Of a stretch of DNA of 64,000 bases, positions 54,766 through 64,000 are shown one piece after another. The stretch comes from Calocera cornea HHB12733. Its lineage: Eukaryota > Basidiomycota > Dacrymycetes > Dacrymycetales > Dacrymycetaceae. A model generated the notes under the pieces. That model was given only the letters and a program-made list of their open reading frames with translations, made no database searches and was not told the DNA's origin. A program made the position numbers and the translations under genes. The stretch's first letter is position 1; every line of letters starts with the position of its first letter. The DNA is taken from NCBI GenBank assembly GCA_001632435.1, contig KV423959.1, positions 140,183-204,182 on the forward strand, in the 5' to 3' direction.

Positions 54766-54785
54766 ATGCCCGAGTACGCGCTCAT
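54607..54785 (-). CDS. Possible first exon of a short unknown gene overlapping the BAG gene 5' end
   Basis: From an ATG at 54785 the minus strand reads about 59 codons of natural-looking composition (SAYSGISARPPTVYAPDSVG, LQEADWEWMGKCHEDPDGEE) up to a good donor, AAATG|GTGAGTGG. A following exon could start after TTAG near 54514, but the continuation is weak. It overlaps the start of the BAG gene by 20 bp head to head, which is unusual. I cannot name a family; it may be an accident of base composition. Confidence 0.25.
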
Positions 54786-55542
54786 CCCAAAACTAGACTC
54801 GCAACAGCTGCAATACACAGCCGGCGCGGTCATCCTCCTCGCGGTTGCAGGCGTTGTCGCTCGCCTTCTCTTCCCTGCGCAGCCCCGCCTCCGCAACGAG
54901 AAGGCTAGGAAGGGGATGATGGAGGTCACCGTGAAATGGGGAAAGGAAAAGTGCGTCTCCTTATATATGCAGTTCCCTGGACGATCGATTAACCACTGCC
55001 AATCCAGGCTTCGTGTGCCGTTACCACCGCTCGAGACGCCCGTCTCCGAGTTCCGCAAAGTTATATCTGATGCGACGGGCTTGCCGCCAGATGGGTTCAA
55101 GATCATCTATTCCGGCGCTGTCCTCAAAGACAATACTGCGCCTCTATCTGCCTTTGGTCTCAAGCCCGGCCGTACACTCGCCATCATCGGCCTGAACGAG
55201 TCTTTACCATCGCCGGCTGCCGCTGCTGCACCTGCTAAAGAAAAACCTACCGAGCAGTCGACCATTGAGAAGATCCGCAAGGAGATGTCCTCGCTGGCCT
55301 CCACCCTGAAGCCCGAGCTGGATACGTTCTTGGAGACGGCCGCGACGCAAGAGAAGGAGACGCGCGAGGCGACGCACACGCGGCTAGGCGAGCTCATACT
55401 TCAGGTTTTGTTGCGGCTGGACGCATTGGGTGTGGAGGGATGGGAGGAAGCCAGGAAGGAGAGACGAGCTGCGGTCAAGCATGCACAGGACATGCTGAAC
55501 CGACTAGATGATGAGTGGAAGAAGATGAAGGGCGGGGCGTGA
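54766..55542 (+). CDS. ER-anchored BAG-domain Hsp70 nucleotide-exchange factor (SNL1-like) with ubiquitin-like domain
   Basis: Two exons (54766-54950, 55008-55542) give about 239 aa. A transmembrane helix is at the start (YTAGAVILLAVAGVVARLLF), as in yeast Snl1. Residues about 50-130 form a ubiquitin-like domain (MMEVTVKWGKEK, SEFRKVISDATGLPPDGFKIIYSG, LKPGRTLAIIG). The last 85 residues are a helical BAG domain, with TIEKIRKEMSSLASTLKPEL and LLRLDALGVEGWEEARKERR, ending LNRLDDEWKKM. BAG domains open Hsp70. UBL plus BAG is the human BAG1 and S. pombe Bag layout, here joined to a Snl1-like anchor. The 57-nt intron has no stop, so a retained form would add 19 residues inside the UBL region. Confidence 0.88.
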   Translation: MPEYALIPKLDSQQLQYTAGAVILLAVAGVVARLLFPAQPRLRNEKARKGMMEVTVKWGKEKCVSLYMQFPGRSINHCQSRLRVPLPPLETPVSEFRKVISDATGLPPDGFKIIYSGAVLKDNTAPLSAFGLKPGRTLAIIGLNESLPSPAAAAAPAKEKPTEQSTIEKIRKEMSSLASTLKPELDTFLETAATQEKETREATHTRLGELILQVLLRLDALGVEGWEEARKERRAAVKHAQDMLNRLDDEWKKMKGGA

Positions 55543-56280
55543 TCGCCATCCTTCCCTTCCATGCTTTGCGGCATCCACCGCCATATTCGGAGCGGGGCTA
55601 CGTGCTGTAGATGGTATTTTCTGGCTATAGCAATGCTCAGCCGACATCTTCAACTGACCGCACTGCGACCTGCCCTGATCGCCCCATGAGATGTCTTCCT
55701 CTACGTTGGTCTCAAAAATTGCCTCAACAGTCTATCTCTCGTATTTCCGGGTCATGCGACTTAGAGGAGATAGATAGCCTTAATTCCGTATGGTCCGCCC
55801 GGGGCCCCGAGGCACAGAGCCCAGGTCATTCGCCATTTAAGCCGGTCTACCGGCGTGTTGGACGGCCACGCCGAGTCGGCGCGGAGACAACGCCTGCGGT
55901 CTTTCATTGAGCGACGTGCTTCCGCTCGTCACGCCCTTCTTGCTTCTTCTATCACCGGCCCTGATGGAAGAGGCGCGAGCTTTTCGCGCTTCCCACCCCG
56001 ACGCGTCGTTTCTCGCGTTTATCACCCCAAAAGCTGCTGCTCTTGCCACTGGCGGCGATGGAAAGCAGCGCACCGCCCCGGGGTGGTGTCAGCGCCCGCG
56101 GCGACCGAGCGGGTGCAGTACTGGACTGCTCGGGCGAGATCACATCCGAACAACGAGGAAGTCTTGACGGGCGGACATGTGACGGAGTATTTAGACGATC
56201 GTCTCCAGTGGTCTGTGGCAAGACGCCTCTTAAACTCCAACTGTCACCATCTCGCCTCTTTTCTGCGGCCGTGTAAAAAT
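55543..56280. other. Intergenic region between the BAG and SR-like genes
   Basis: About 740 bp. Frames of 70-170 aa on both strands cover 55850-56270 but overlap one another and resemble nothing. The SR-like frame is open back to 55855 without a better start. No RNA gene was seen. Confidence 0.45.
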
Positions 56281-57594
56281 ATGTCTAGCCGTGGTGGACG
56301 CTGCGTGCTCTACGTCTCTGGCTTCCCTCCGGACGTCCGGGCGAAGGATCTGGCCGCCGAGTTCGAAAAGTGAGTAGACCATCCCTCGCGCTCAGCGCCA
56401 TGCTAACAATGGACGCCCTCAGATACGGAAAGATCATACGTTGCGACATCCCCGTCTCTAAGCACATAAACTCTCTCCCGTGAGTGTCCGAGTCCTCCCA
56501 CCCCTCAACCGCCGTACGAGCGTCGCGATCGTCCTCCTTCTTCGTGCATACACGATCTTCCTTCGAGTCACACGAACGATCTCACGCGACCCGCGATCTC
56601 TTGCTGCTCGCACGTCCTGAACGACACTGTCTGATGCCTTGCCGCGCCAGATACGCGTTCGTCGAGTATTGCCAGGCTGTCGACGCGGAAGAAGCTTACA
56701 GCAAAATGCATGACGTGCGTATGGACGGTGGCCGTATCAGCATAGAGGTGAGCATATATGCACCTGACACGCGCATATATTGACATTCTGTGGTCGCAGT
56801 GGGCGCGTCGCGCTCCTTCCAGCACCTGGCGCACCGACGGCGATCCTAGACGCGACGATGACTCTCGCGGGCACGCTCGCGCTAGCTGGGACCGCCCCGA
56901 GACCCGTCATGATGATCGCCATGACGGTGTGCGCGACTATCGCTCGAGGGACGATGATCGTCATCACCGTCGCGACCACGAAGCTGAGAGGACCGACGAC
57001 CGTGGCCACCGCCGCGACTACGACGCCGAGAGGACCGAAGAGCGTCACCGCCGTCGCGACTATGATACAGAGAGGATCGTGGATCCTGGACGCGACACAC
57101 GTGAGCGCGAGCATGGATACGACCGCACCGAGGACGCTCCCAGCACCCGCGACTATGAACGTACCCGTTACCGCGACTATGACCGGCACCGCGACCGCGA
57201 ACATGACTATGACCGCAGCCGTGCCTACTACGAGCGCAGGGACGACCGCGACCGCGACTACCGCCGTGAGGTGCGTGACAAGCACGAGCGTTCCCGCTCT
57301 CCCGGCCGCGACCGCCGTGACAGTGGCTACGTCGACTCGACCGCCACCAGCTATATTCGCGAAAGACACAGCTCCGGACACAGCCGCGAGCATAGAGAGC
57401 CAGAGATGCGCAGCTCCCAGGACGAAGGCATTTCCCGCCAGCACGAGCAGCAGCCCCACCAGGAAAAAAGGTTCGAGAAGGCTCGCACTCCGGTCCAGCG
57501 CGACGATTGGGGTCCCGATCCTGCTGAGGTTGACGGCGCTCGTACCCCCATGTCGCCCGGTATTCGCCCTGCTGGTCATGCTCACGAGGCTTAA
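56281..57594 (+). CDS. SR-like RNA-binding protein (RRM plus Arg/Asp-rich tail)
   Basis: Four exons (56281-56369, 56423-56479, 56651-56747, 56800-57594) give about 345 aa. The single RRM has RNP2 as VLYVSGFPPD and RNP1 as YAFVEYCQ, with YGKIIRCDIPVSK and YSKMHDVRMDGGRISIE between and after, matching the first RRM of splicing SR proteins. The tail is an imperfect repeat of RRDYDxER/RDYD and DDR blocks (about 56860-57330), then an RSRSPGRD segment, and an acidic/polar end. The tail is RD/RE-rich, not classic RS, so phosphorylation control may be weaker. Intron 2 is 171 nt, long for this region. Long open frames in other phases (326 and 328 aa) are shadows of the repeat. Confidence 0.88.
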
Positions 57595-57795
57595 CATGGC
57601 GGAGACGCCTTCCAGAGTGCTGGCTGGCGCAGAGCAGAGGTTGTCGACCCTTCGACTCATGCCCGATCCGCGACAGTCGGCACGCTCAAAATCTCGGATG
57701 TTCCGCGAGCTCACAATATCCATGCATCCAACTAATGAATTCCATACCTACATACCGTGATAATATACAAAATGTGATCATGACAACGTAACCGT

Positions 57796-58443
57796 TTAGT
57801 GACAGACTGCACCCTTGGTGTTGACACCGAAGAGAACGGCCTCTGGGTCGATATTCGCCTCGAAGATGAACTGCCCAATTCCGGCCCCGAGGACAACTGC
57901 CAAGATGAGATATGCCTGGAAGAGTGTCATAACGAGAGTGTGTACGATAATGAGACGTGTGCCCACGTTGTACGTCATGAACACCAGCATCAGAAAAGCG
58001 GACAGGGCGGTAGAGGAAGCATAGAGGCAAGCCCGAATGATACGAGGATAGATCGCAACCTTGGCACTATCGAAAGCATCAGCAAACGCCCGCATTCTGG
58101 AGCAGCCGTCAACTCACACTCCCATCCTGGAGGCACGTGCCAGCAACAGAGCCTCCTCGCCCGGGCTTTCGGTGCCCGGGGCATGCTCGACACCCCTCTC
58201 GCGCACCATGCTCGCAGCGATCCTCTTCTCCATCTTCACCTGCAAGACACGCAGGTACTCGAACAGCAGGCCCAGGAGAAGAATGGCGATGAAGGACCCG
58301 ATAAACTCGCCCATGTTGCCGATGTGCCATTGGCGGAAGACAACGCAGGTGCCCTCGACCTGAGTGTTCCACAGCATGTTCATCGAGCAGCGGCGCATTG
58401 GGGCCGCTGCCGCAGACGAGTGCATAGAGTGGTCGTGGCTCAT
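57796..58443 (-). CDS. Ctr-family copper transporter
   Basis: Trimeric high-affinity Cu(I) importer. Two exons (58443-58118, 58066-57796) give about 198 aa. The N-terminus is Met/His-rich (MSHDHSMHSS, RRCSMNMLWN), as needed to collect copper. Three helices follow: EFIGSFIAILLLGLLFEYL, ALSAFLMLVFMTYNVG with the conserved MxxxM (MLVFM), and AYLILAVVLGAGIGQFIF with GxxxG (GAGIG). The cytosolic loop lies between helices 1 and 2. The intron is 51 nt with donor GTGAGT; a nearer acceptor would make an impossible 21-nt intron. A TTTGCTC heptamer, the yeast copper-starvation element, lies about 140 bp upstream (58582-58588, minus strand), which may be chance. Confidence 0.93.
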
Positions 58444-58935
58444 TGTAGTGGGGCAGAGATGGTGGTCAAGAGATAGGAGATGCCGGCTGGGTAGATAACG
58501 AGTTGAGTGCTGGTAGGCTGGTAGGCCGCGTAACTGCAGATAGTATGGCGAATTTGATGATGAAGAGTGCTTCGCTGGCGGGAGCAAAGCCCCGCGACCT
58601 ACCTACCCTTCGACTCGTGTCACTGCCCGCCGTCGCGACGGACTCATCGTGCCTGGTCCCTTGTCGCCGTCGATTCGCCGGTGCTCACCGTCCTCTGTGC
58701 GCTGTACCCGTGACCGGTACCTGTACCTGCCTATCCGAGCAAGAAGCTACTCATTGTCATATGACAGCGGTTGTGGAACCAAGTCTGGACAAACCCGCTT
58801 CAATGATCAGCTAGCCTTTATTCGCCGCTCTTTCTCCACGTTCGAGTTTCGACTCGATCACCCCGCCGTCGCTCGCTCTAAATTACTGCTATTACAACAC
58901 GAACATAATATTACTGGCGACAATCTGTAGCCAGT
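58444..58935. promoter_or_regulatory. Divergent promoter region CTR / UPF2
   Basis: About 490 bp. The TTTGCTC heptamer at 58582-58588 (minus strand) is the only candidate copper-response site noted. The rest shows no recognised element. Confidence 0.35.
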
Positions 58936-61900
58936 ATGGCCACGCAGCAAACGGCATCCAAGGACGACTCCGAGCTGTCCAAGAGGCAGCGGCGCCTAGC
59001 GCTACGCGAGCTCAACCTTGCTGCATATAGCAACCCGGAGGCGCCCAGCAAGGCGCCCGACTCGTCCCTGAAGCGTCACACAGCGCTCATCAAGAGACTG
59101 CGTCAGTCTCTGGCATACGAGAACCGTGATCAGGTCATGAAAGATATCGACACGCTTACGCTGGAGAAGTATTTGGACGAGATCGTTGGAGCAATCAGCG
59201 ACGGAGTTTTGAGATGCAAAACGGATCGAGATGTTTGGAGTGCTGTCGAGGTGCGCATGCAGACCCAGTTACTTCTATTGTCTCTCATGATGAGTAGATC
59301 ATCTCTGCACTCCATCGCCGCTTCCCAAAGACGTTCACACCTGCGTTGCTCGCATCACTTCTAGCGATATTAGCGCCGCCGCCGAAAGCAGTAGCGGCAC
59401 CTGCTCAGACCAGCGATCAGAAGGAGAAAGAGGACTCAGCCCGTATTTCTCGCCAACGCCCAGTGTTGCGCATATGTGCCGAGCTGGCTATGGTCGGGAT
59501 ATGGCGAAGTGATGATGGAGCTCGGAGCGGTGGGGAAGGAGTCATTAAGGTGCTGAGGGATCTCGTATGTGCATACTCTTTCATCCTAGATACGTGCTGA
59601 GCATTGGGCCCCATAGCTTTCACACGACCCCTCTCTGTCGTCCCTGCCACTCCTCATCAGCTTCATCAAGTCCTTCGCTCGTCCATATCTAGGGGTCCAC
59701 GCTGGCGAGGCAGCTCCGGAACCAACACCATCAGAAGCTCAAGCGCAAGAAAATGAACAGGACGAGCTCATCGAGCGAGAAACACGCGACAAACTGCGGC
59801 GTATGACGGAGAACTTCTACGATCAGGTTTCCAAGAAACTGGTTCAGGCCCATTTGGTACATGTTCTGGCCATGACTGTAATGAGCACAAGTACTAAGTA
59901 CACTATTAGAAACTGCAAGAGCAGGACCGAAAGAACCATGAAGCATATATTCGCTCAGGGGAGATATTCGAAGATCGTCAGCAGGCGTACGAGAAAATGA
60001 CCAAGAACTATGAGAAGCTGCTGTCCAGCGTACAATCGTGAGAGTCACCTTCGACCAGGTATGAGCAGCACTGACATGACACTCAGGTTGTCCGAGGTTC
60101 TCAGTCTGCCGGTTCCAGAGTTGCCAAAGGAAAGCGGACATTCTGAATCGATCATCCTCGGAGATCAAGGAATATCTCATATTGGTGGAGATGATGAGGA
60201 ATGGAGCTCAACAACCAAATGGGAAGACGAAGAGGAGCGAAAGTTTTATGAAGACCTTATTGACCTCAAAGACTGGGTGCCCAGGAGTATACTAGGCATC
60301 GACGAAGAGAAGAAAGAGGAGCCGACGGAGGCAGAGGTAGAAGCGGCAGAGCAGTCTGAAGCCGAAGAAGAGAAGAAGCTGGAGGAAGAGATGCAGAAGC
60401 TGGAAGAAAAGGAGGAGACGGCAACGACAGATGACGCAGAAGACGATCAGTGAGTGACATGGCTCTTCTCGGTTCCTCATTACTAAACTGGACATCGCCA
60501 GCGCAAGTGACACCGGTTCCGTTACACCAACAGCTTCCCCTTCTCCCGCGGCATCTGCTCTCCCATCGACGAGTGTTGAACAGCAGCAGAGCGCAGGTCC
60601 TGCGGCATTGATGACCGCTCTTCTGGCTCGCTTGCCCGATGCGACGAATCGGGAGCTCATTGACCAGGCTGCCATTGACTTCGCGTTCCTCAATTCCACC
60701 GCTTCAAGGAAGCGCTTGATCAAGGTGAACCTGATGACAACCAAGCAGAGTCCCTTTTGACCCCCGTGATACTAGTTCATGAGTCAAATCCCCAAGGAAC
60801 GGATTGACATCATTCCGTATTATTCCCGATTCGTCGCCACACTAAATCGCTACATGCCTGACGTCGGCATTGGGATTGTGGAGATGGCAAGTAAAGCAAC
60901 AACCATTCCAACGCATTTGACTAACCCCCAGCCTAGCTCGAAGACCAATTCCGTTTTTTGCAGAAGCGGAAGAAGCTTCTGAAGGAGCTGGAGAACAGCC
61001 GCACTAAGGTACGGATCCTCTGTGGTATTCAAGACCGGCTTTAATGCGATTTCCTAGAACGTCGCGTTCTTATCCGCTTTGACGAAGCATCGAGTGATTC
61101 CGTCTCATTTGATTCTACACGTTTTCAAGGTGTTCTTGGATGACTTTACTGGGCCTAACGTCGCCAATGTGGCCGGTCTTCTGGAAGGATGTGGACGCTT
61201 CTTGCTTAGAAGCGAAGACACGAAGCGGAAGATGGCTGAACTGGTATGTCTATTGGTAGAGTAGATTGTCGCAGGGCTGACAACGAAGCAGCTTGCGGTG
61301 ATGAAACGAAAGCAGAGCATTCAGCACTTCGACGAAAGGCAAACTCTCATGCTGGAGAATGCCTATTTCCAATGCAATCCGCCAGAGCGTGCTCCACGTC
61401 AAGTCAAACAGCGAGACCCGATGGAACTGTTCATTCGGCACCTCATTTACGATGTACTATCCAAGAAGACACTCGACAAGGTCCTTAGGCTACTCAGGAA
61501 ACTCCATTGGGAGGATCCGCAGGTTGTGCATTGGATCTTGAAAGTCTTCACCAAGGTGTGGAAGCTGCGATATGCCAGCATTAATCTCCTTGCCATTCTG
61601 GCATGTGACATGAAGCAGTATCATCCGGACTTCTGCGTCGCCGTTGTGGACCAGGTCCTCGAGGATATCCGTCGTGGGCTGGAAGTCAATATTTTCAAGT
61701 GGAACCAACGCCGCATTGCGTCGGTGAAGTATCTGGCGGAGCTTTACAACTACCGATTCATCAGCTCCAACATCGTCTTCGATACACTTTGGCTTTTGGT
61801 CACTTTCGGACATCGTATGTGCCATACTGAACTCATTGTGCTATACCTAACGTCATTCCAGCTGATGGGCGACCTCTTCCCGGTCAATTTGTGCCCATCG

Positions 61901-62993
61901 ACGCCCCTGACGATTTCTTCCGTGTCCGTTTGGTTTGCACTATCCTCGATGCTTGTGGCATGTGCTTCGAGAAAGGAGCCGGGGCGCAGCGACTGGATGC
62001 TTTCCTGCCCTTCTTCCTCATGTATGTTCATTGCAAGGAATCAATTCCGATGGATGTGGACTTCATGATTACGGACACCATCGAGGTGAGTGCCTGGGTA
62101 TCCGTTTGTACCTAGGGCTCTAGGAAGCTCATCGTCATATCCAGGCGCTGCGGCCGAAATTGGCATTATTCAAGTCGTATGATGAAGCAGCGGCAGCAGT
62201 GAATGAGATCTTCAGATTGCAAGCTCAGAAGATGGCCGATGGTTCGTTGACTTGTCCTGACCAGATCTCACTGATTGACCCTCTCTGGTAGGTTCAAGTG
62301 TCAACGGCTATGACAGTGACGGCGACGAGGATGAAGACCGTCCGGACGTTGAGGAGGAGGAGGAGGACGGAGAAAGACCCCAGGAGGAAGCAGCGGTACG
62401 TGCCCCTCATCGGAAGTCATTCTTCGTCAATGCCAAACGTACGGGCAGGATATCGATCGTCCCGAGTCACCAGATGCACCTGTTCTGCTGCATCCTGCTG
62501 AACAGACCGGTCCGTCAGAGGAAGACGATGCCGATTTTGCCAAGGAGCTGGCAAGGATGATCTCCGATGTCGGGGAGAACCGCAAGGTGGACCGGAAGAC
62601 CGCACTGGCGATGTGGGACTCCACCGTCATGCCCGGCAACCTGCGTCGGCGTAGGGAGGACTCGACGAGCCAGGAGAACAGCAACCCTGCTGCCCCTCCG
62701 GATGTCATGAAGTTCACCCTACTCACGAAGAGAGGTAACCGCGCCCAGACGCACGATCTCAATGTCCCTGCTTCGTCGGACCTTGCCACGCAGACACATC
62801 TTGCGCAGCTCCGCGAGCAGCAAGAGCAGCAGGATCTCAAGCGGCTTGTGCTGGACTACGGGCAGCGCGAGGAGGAAGAGGACGTGAAAGGTGTATATCT
62901 TCATACGTAAGCAGTCGATTTCAAACTGACGGCTTGTCAGCTCTCGAAACCTCGATGCGCAATCGTGGCATCCGCGTCAACTATGGCAGATAG
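58936..62993 (+). CDS. UPF2: Nonsense-mediated decay factor UPF2/NMD2
   Basis: Scaffold joining UPF1 and UPF3 in nonsense-mediated decay. Fifteen exons (58936-59250, 59298-59564, 59617-59856, 59910-60037, 60087-60449, 60502-60724, 60776-60886, 60937-61008, 61058-61243, 61292-61814, 61862-62085, 62145-62241, 62292-62395, 62449-62890, 62941-62993) give about 1115 aa. Three MIF4G-type helical domains are present: residues around LKRHTALIKRLRQSL, the middle domain FMSQIPKERIDIIPYYSRFV and LEDQFRFLQKRKK, and the UPF3-binding third domain with PMELFIRHLIYDVLSKKT, RYASINLLAIL, FDTLWLLVTFGH. A very acidic linker (DSDGDEDEDRPDVEEEEE) precedes the C-terminal UPF1-binding region, which ends SMRNRGIRVNYGR. 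Intron 7 (60887-60936) uses a GCAAGT donor. Confidence 0.94.
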
Positions 62994-64000
62994 TCTCTGC
63001 CCACCCGCGCAGCCCCTAGCCTGCCCCTACAACTTTCAACCTCTATCGGCTCACGATTTCCCTCTTACTCTGACGCCAAGCCGGGCTGCAACTTGTCCGC
63101 ATGAGACTTCTTCTCATCGCCTGCAAGTCAAACGCTCTGGCTACGACCTCTACGCGCGCCTGGCCCGGGGTGCAGCATGCCTGTATGCTCGACCAGGGAT
63201 CGGACCAGATCCTCGATCCCAACGTACTGTACATGGTGAACACTCATGCACCTTGCCCGCTCTGGGTAGGCGCAGATCTAGTGGCAACCGTAGCATGTCC
63301 TGTAGGTATCTCGGCCTGTTCGCCTCTTCTCGTTTCGCAGTAAATCATCTCACTTCGATGGGTGTGATGAGGGTCCCTTGATTGTTCGATTGGATCACTG
63401 ACGCTGGCGGTCATGCTCGCCAGATCAGATGCTCTTGATACCGTAGAGTTCAGGGTGCAGCCGGTCGTCTTCCTTCTTCAACACCATATTCTTCCATCTT
63501 CGTGCGACATCCCCGTCCCGTCCACTAGTGAAGAAGCCTTGCAGAAGAGCCCAAATAACTGACCAAGAGATAGGCCAAGCATCGCCGTCGGCATCCGCTT
63601 CGCCCGCCGTGTGATGGTTGAAACGCCTTGCGCCCTGGCTCGACGACCATGGGCCAGCCCGTGATTCCAAACCAGGCGTTGTGCCTTTCTACCTGGTAAA
63701 GCTGTGGAGTATGCTCCGCCGAGAGTTTCTCCTAGCTCGACAGTTCTGCAGTTGTACGATGCTGAGTGCATGCTTATCCCTCCGCCACGGCCGCTGCACT
63801 GCACTTTTCCTGTCGTCAAGCGATCTGTATCTTTGAATGAAACGCGTTTCCTGGAGGCTGTGGTGTGCGCCCACTCCGAACATGGAAGCACATCTACAAA
63901 CGTGCAAGGGTCTGACTAACCCTGACGCAAGGGTCCGCATCTGGACGCGGACCCGGAAGCAAACGTCAGGGTAACAGCCACTGACCAGCGCTGATATGAC
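62994..64000. other. End region, mostly unassigned
   Basis: About 1 kb. A minus-strand frame ending at 63425 (stop side) reads a natural-looking C-terminus (AWPISWSVIWALLQGFF, HPELYGIKSI) over 63425-63620 and might be the last exon of a gene, but no upstream exons could be joined. A plus-strand 80-aa frame at 63101-63343 is not convincing. A hairpin lies at 63917-63974. Confidence 0.35.
63904..63974. repeat. Nested inverted repeat with a 9-bp direct repeat
   Basis: Outer arms TAACCCTGACG (63917-63927) and CGTCAGGGTAA (63964-63974) pair at 10 of 11 positions. Inner arms GGGTCCGC (63931-63938) and GCGGACCC (63947-63954) pair perfectly around an 8-nt loop. GCAAGGGTC occurs twice (63904-63912 and 63927-63935). 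Could be a transposon end, a cruciform or an RNA hairpin; no function is shown. Confidence 0.7.

Noticed and set aside
56780..57760. 326-aa plus frame and 328-aa minus frame rich in Thr, Ala and Val
   Set aside because: Both are phase shadows of the RD/RE repeat in the SR-like gene; hydrophobic look is a by-product of the GAC/CGC repeat.
58097..58117. A 21-nt intron (GTGAGT to CAG) in the copper transporter
   Set aside because: Too short for a fungal spliceosome; the next acceptor at 58067 gives a normal 51-nt intron with a branch site and keeps the frame.

Overview
The window looks like a gene-dense stretch of a basidiomycete chromosome, most likely an agaricomycete. It is GC-rich. Genes are split by many short introns, mostly 48-63 nt, with GT-AG ends and CTNAN-like branch sites. 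The gene set is typically fungal: a chitin synthase, ATG15, GPI10, fungal-type R3H and FHA proteins and an HSF-type regulator. I resolved 27 protein genes; for 24 of the 25 spliced ones the exon-intron chain closes in frame with ordinary junctions, and the ATRIP-like gene needs one weak donor. No rRNA, tRNA, CRISPR or viral gene was found.

Layout. 0-12 kb: HEM2 (+), a cupin protein (-), a division 1 chitin synthase (+), an R3H protein (-) and a long TPP1/Tpz1-like shelterin subunit (-). 12.2-13.65 kb: an AT-richer 1.5 kb island with candidate terminal inverted repeats and ten copies of GGTTCAGGTA, probably a non-autonomous DNA transposon. 13.7-24.3 kb: an unusual 6-phosphogluconate dehydrogenase relative (+), a dienelactone hydrolase (-), a TOS4/PLM2-like FHA protein (+), a methyltransferase (+), ATG15 (-) and a BAX-inhibitor family protein (+). 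24.5-35.4 kb: an ATRIP/Rad26-like checkpoint protein (+), an unknown single-pass membrane protein (-), a MARVEL protein (+) and a membrane-anchored beta-repeat protein (-). 36-41.9 kb: GPI10 (+), decayed duplicate pieces of the 3' half of GPI10, then a TEN1-like CST subunit (+). 42.5-50.8 kb: an HSF-type regulator (+), a 2.3 kb gene-poor gap, Tudor-SN (-) and PC4/Sub1 (+). 50.8-64 kb: a quinone oxidoreductase (-), an MBL-fold hydrolase (-), a SNL1-like BAG protein (+), an SR-like RNA-binding protein (+), a Ctr copper transporter (-) and UPF2/NMD2 (+).

There is no sign of a metabolic gene cluster; the order looks like ordinary housekeeping synteny. There are two telomere-maintenance genes (TPP1-like and TEN1-like) plus a checkpoint partner (ATRIP-like). 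Four RNA or transcription genes lie between 46 and 63 kb (Tudor-SN, PC4, SR-like, UPF2).

The observations most worth following are: (1) the 6PGDH relative keeps the catalytic residues but has lost most phosphate-contacting residues and the NADP signature; (2) the GGTTCAGGTA element; (3) the broken GPI10 duplicate; (4) four inferred GC-AG introns and several microexons (7, 10, 14, 26 and 27 nt) that gene predictors would probably miss.
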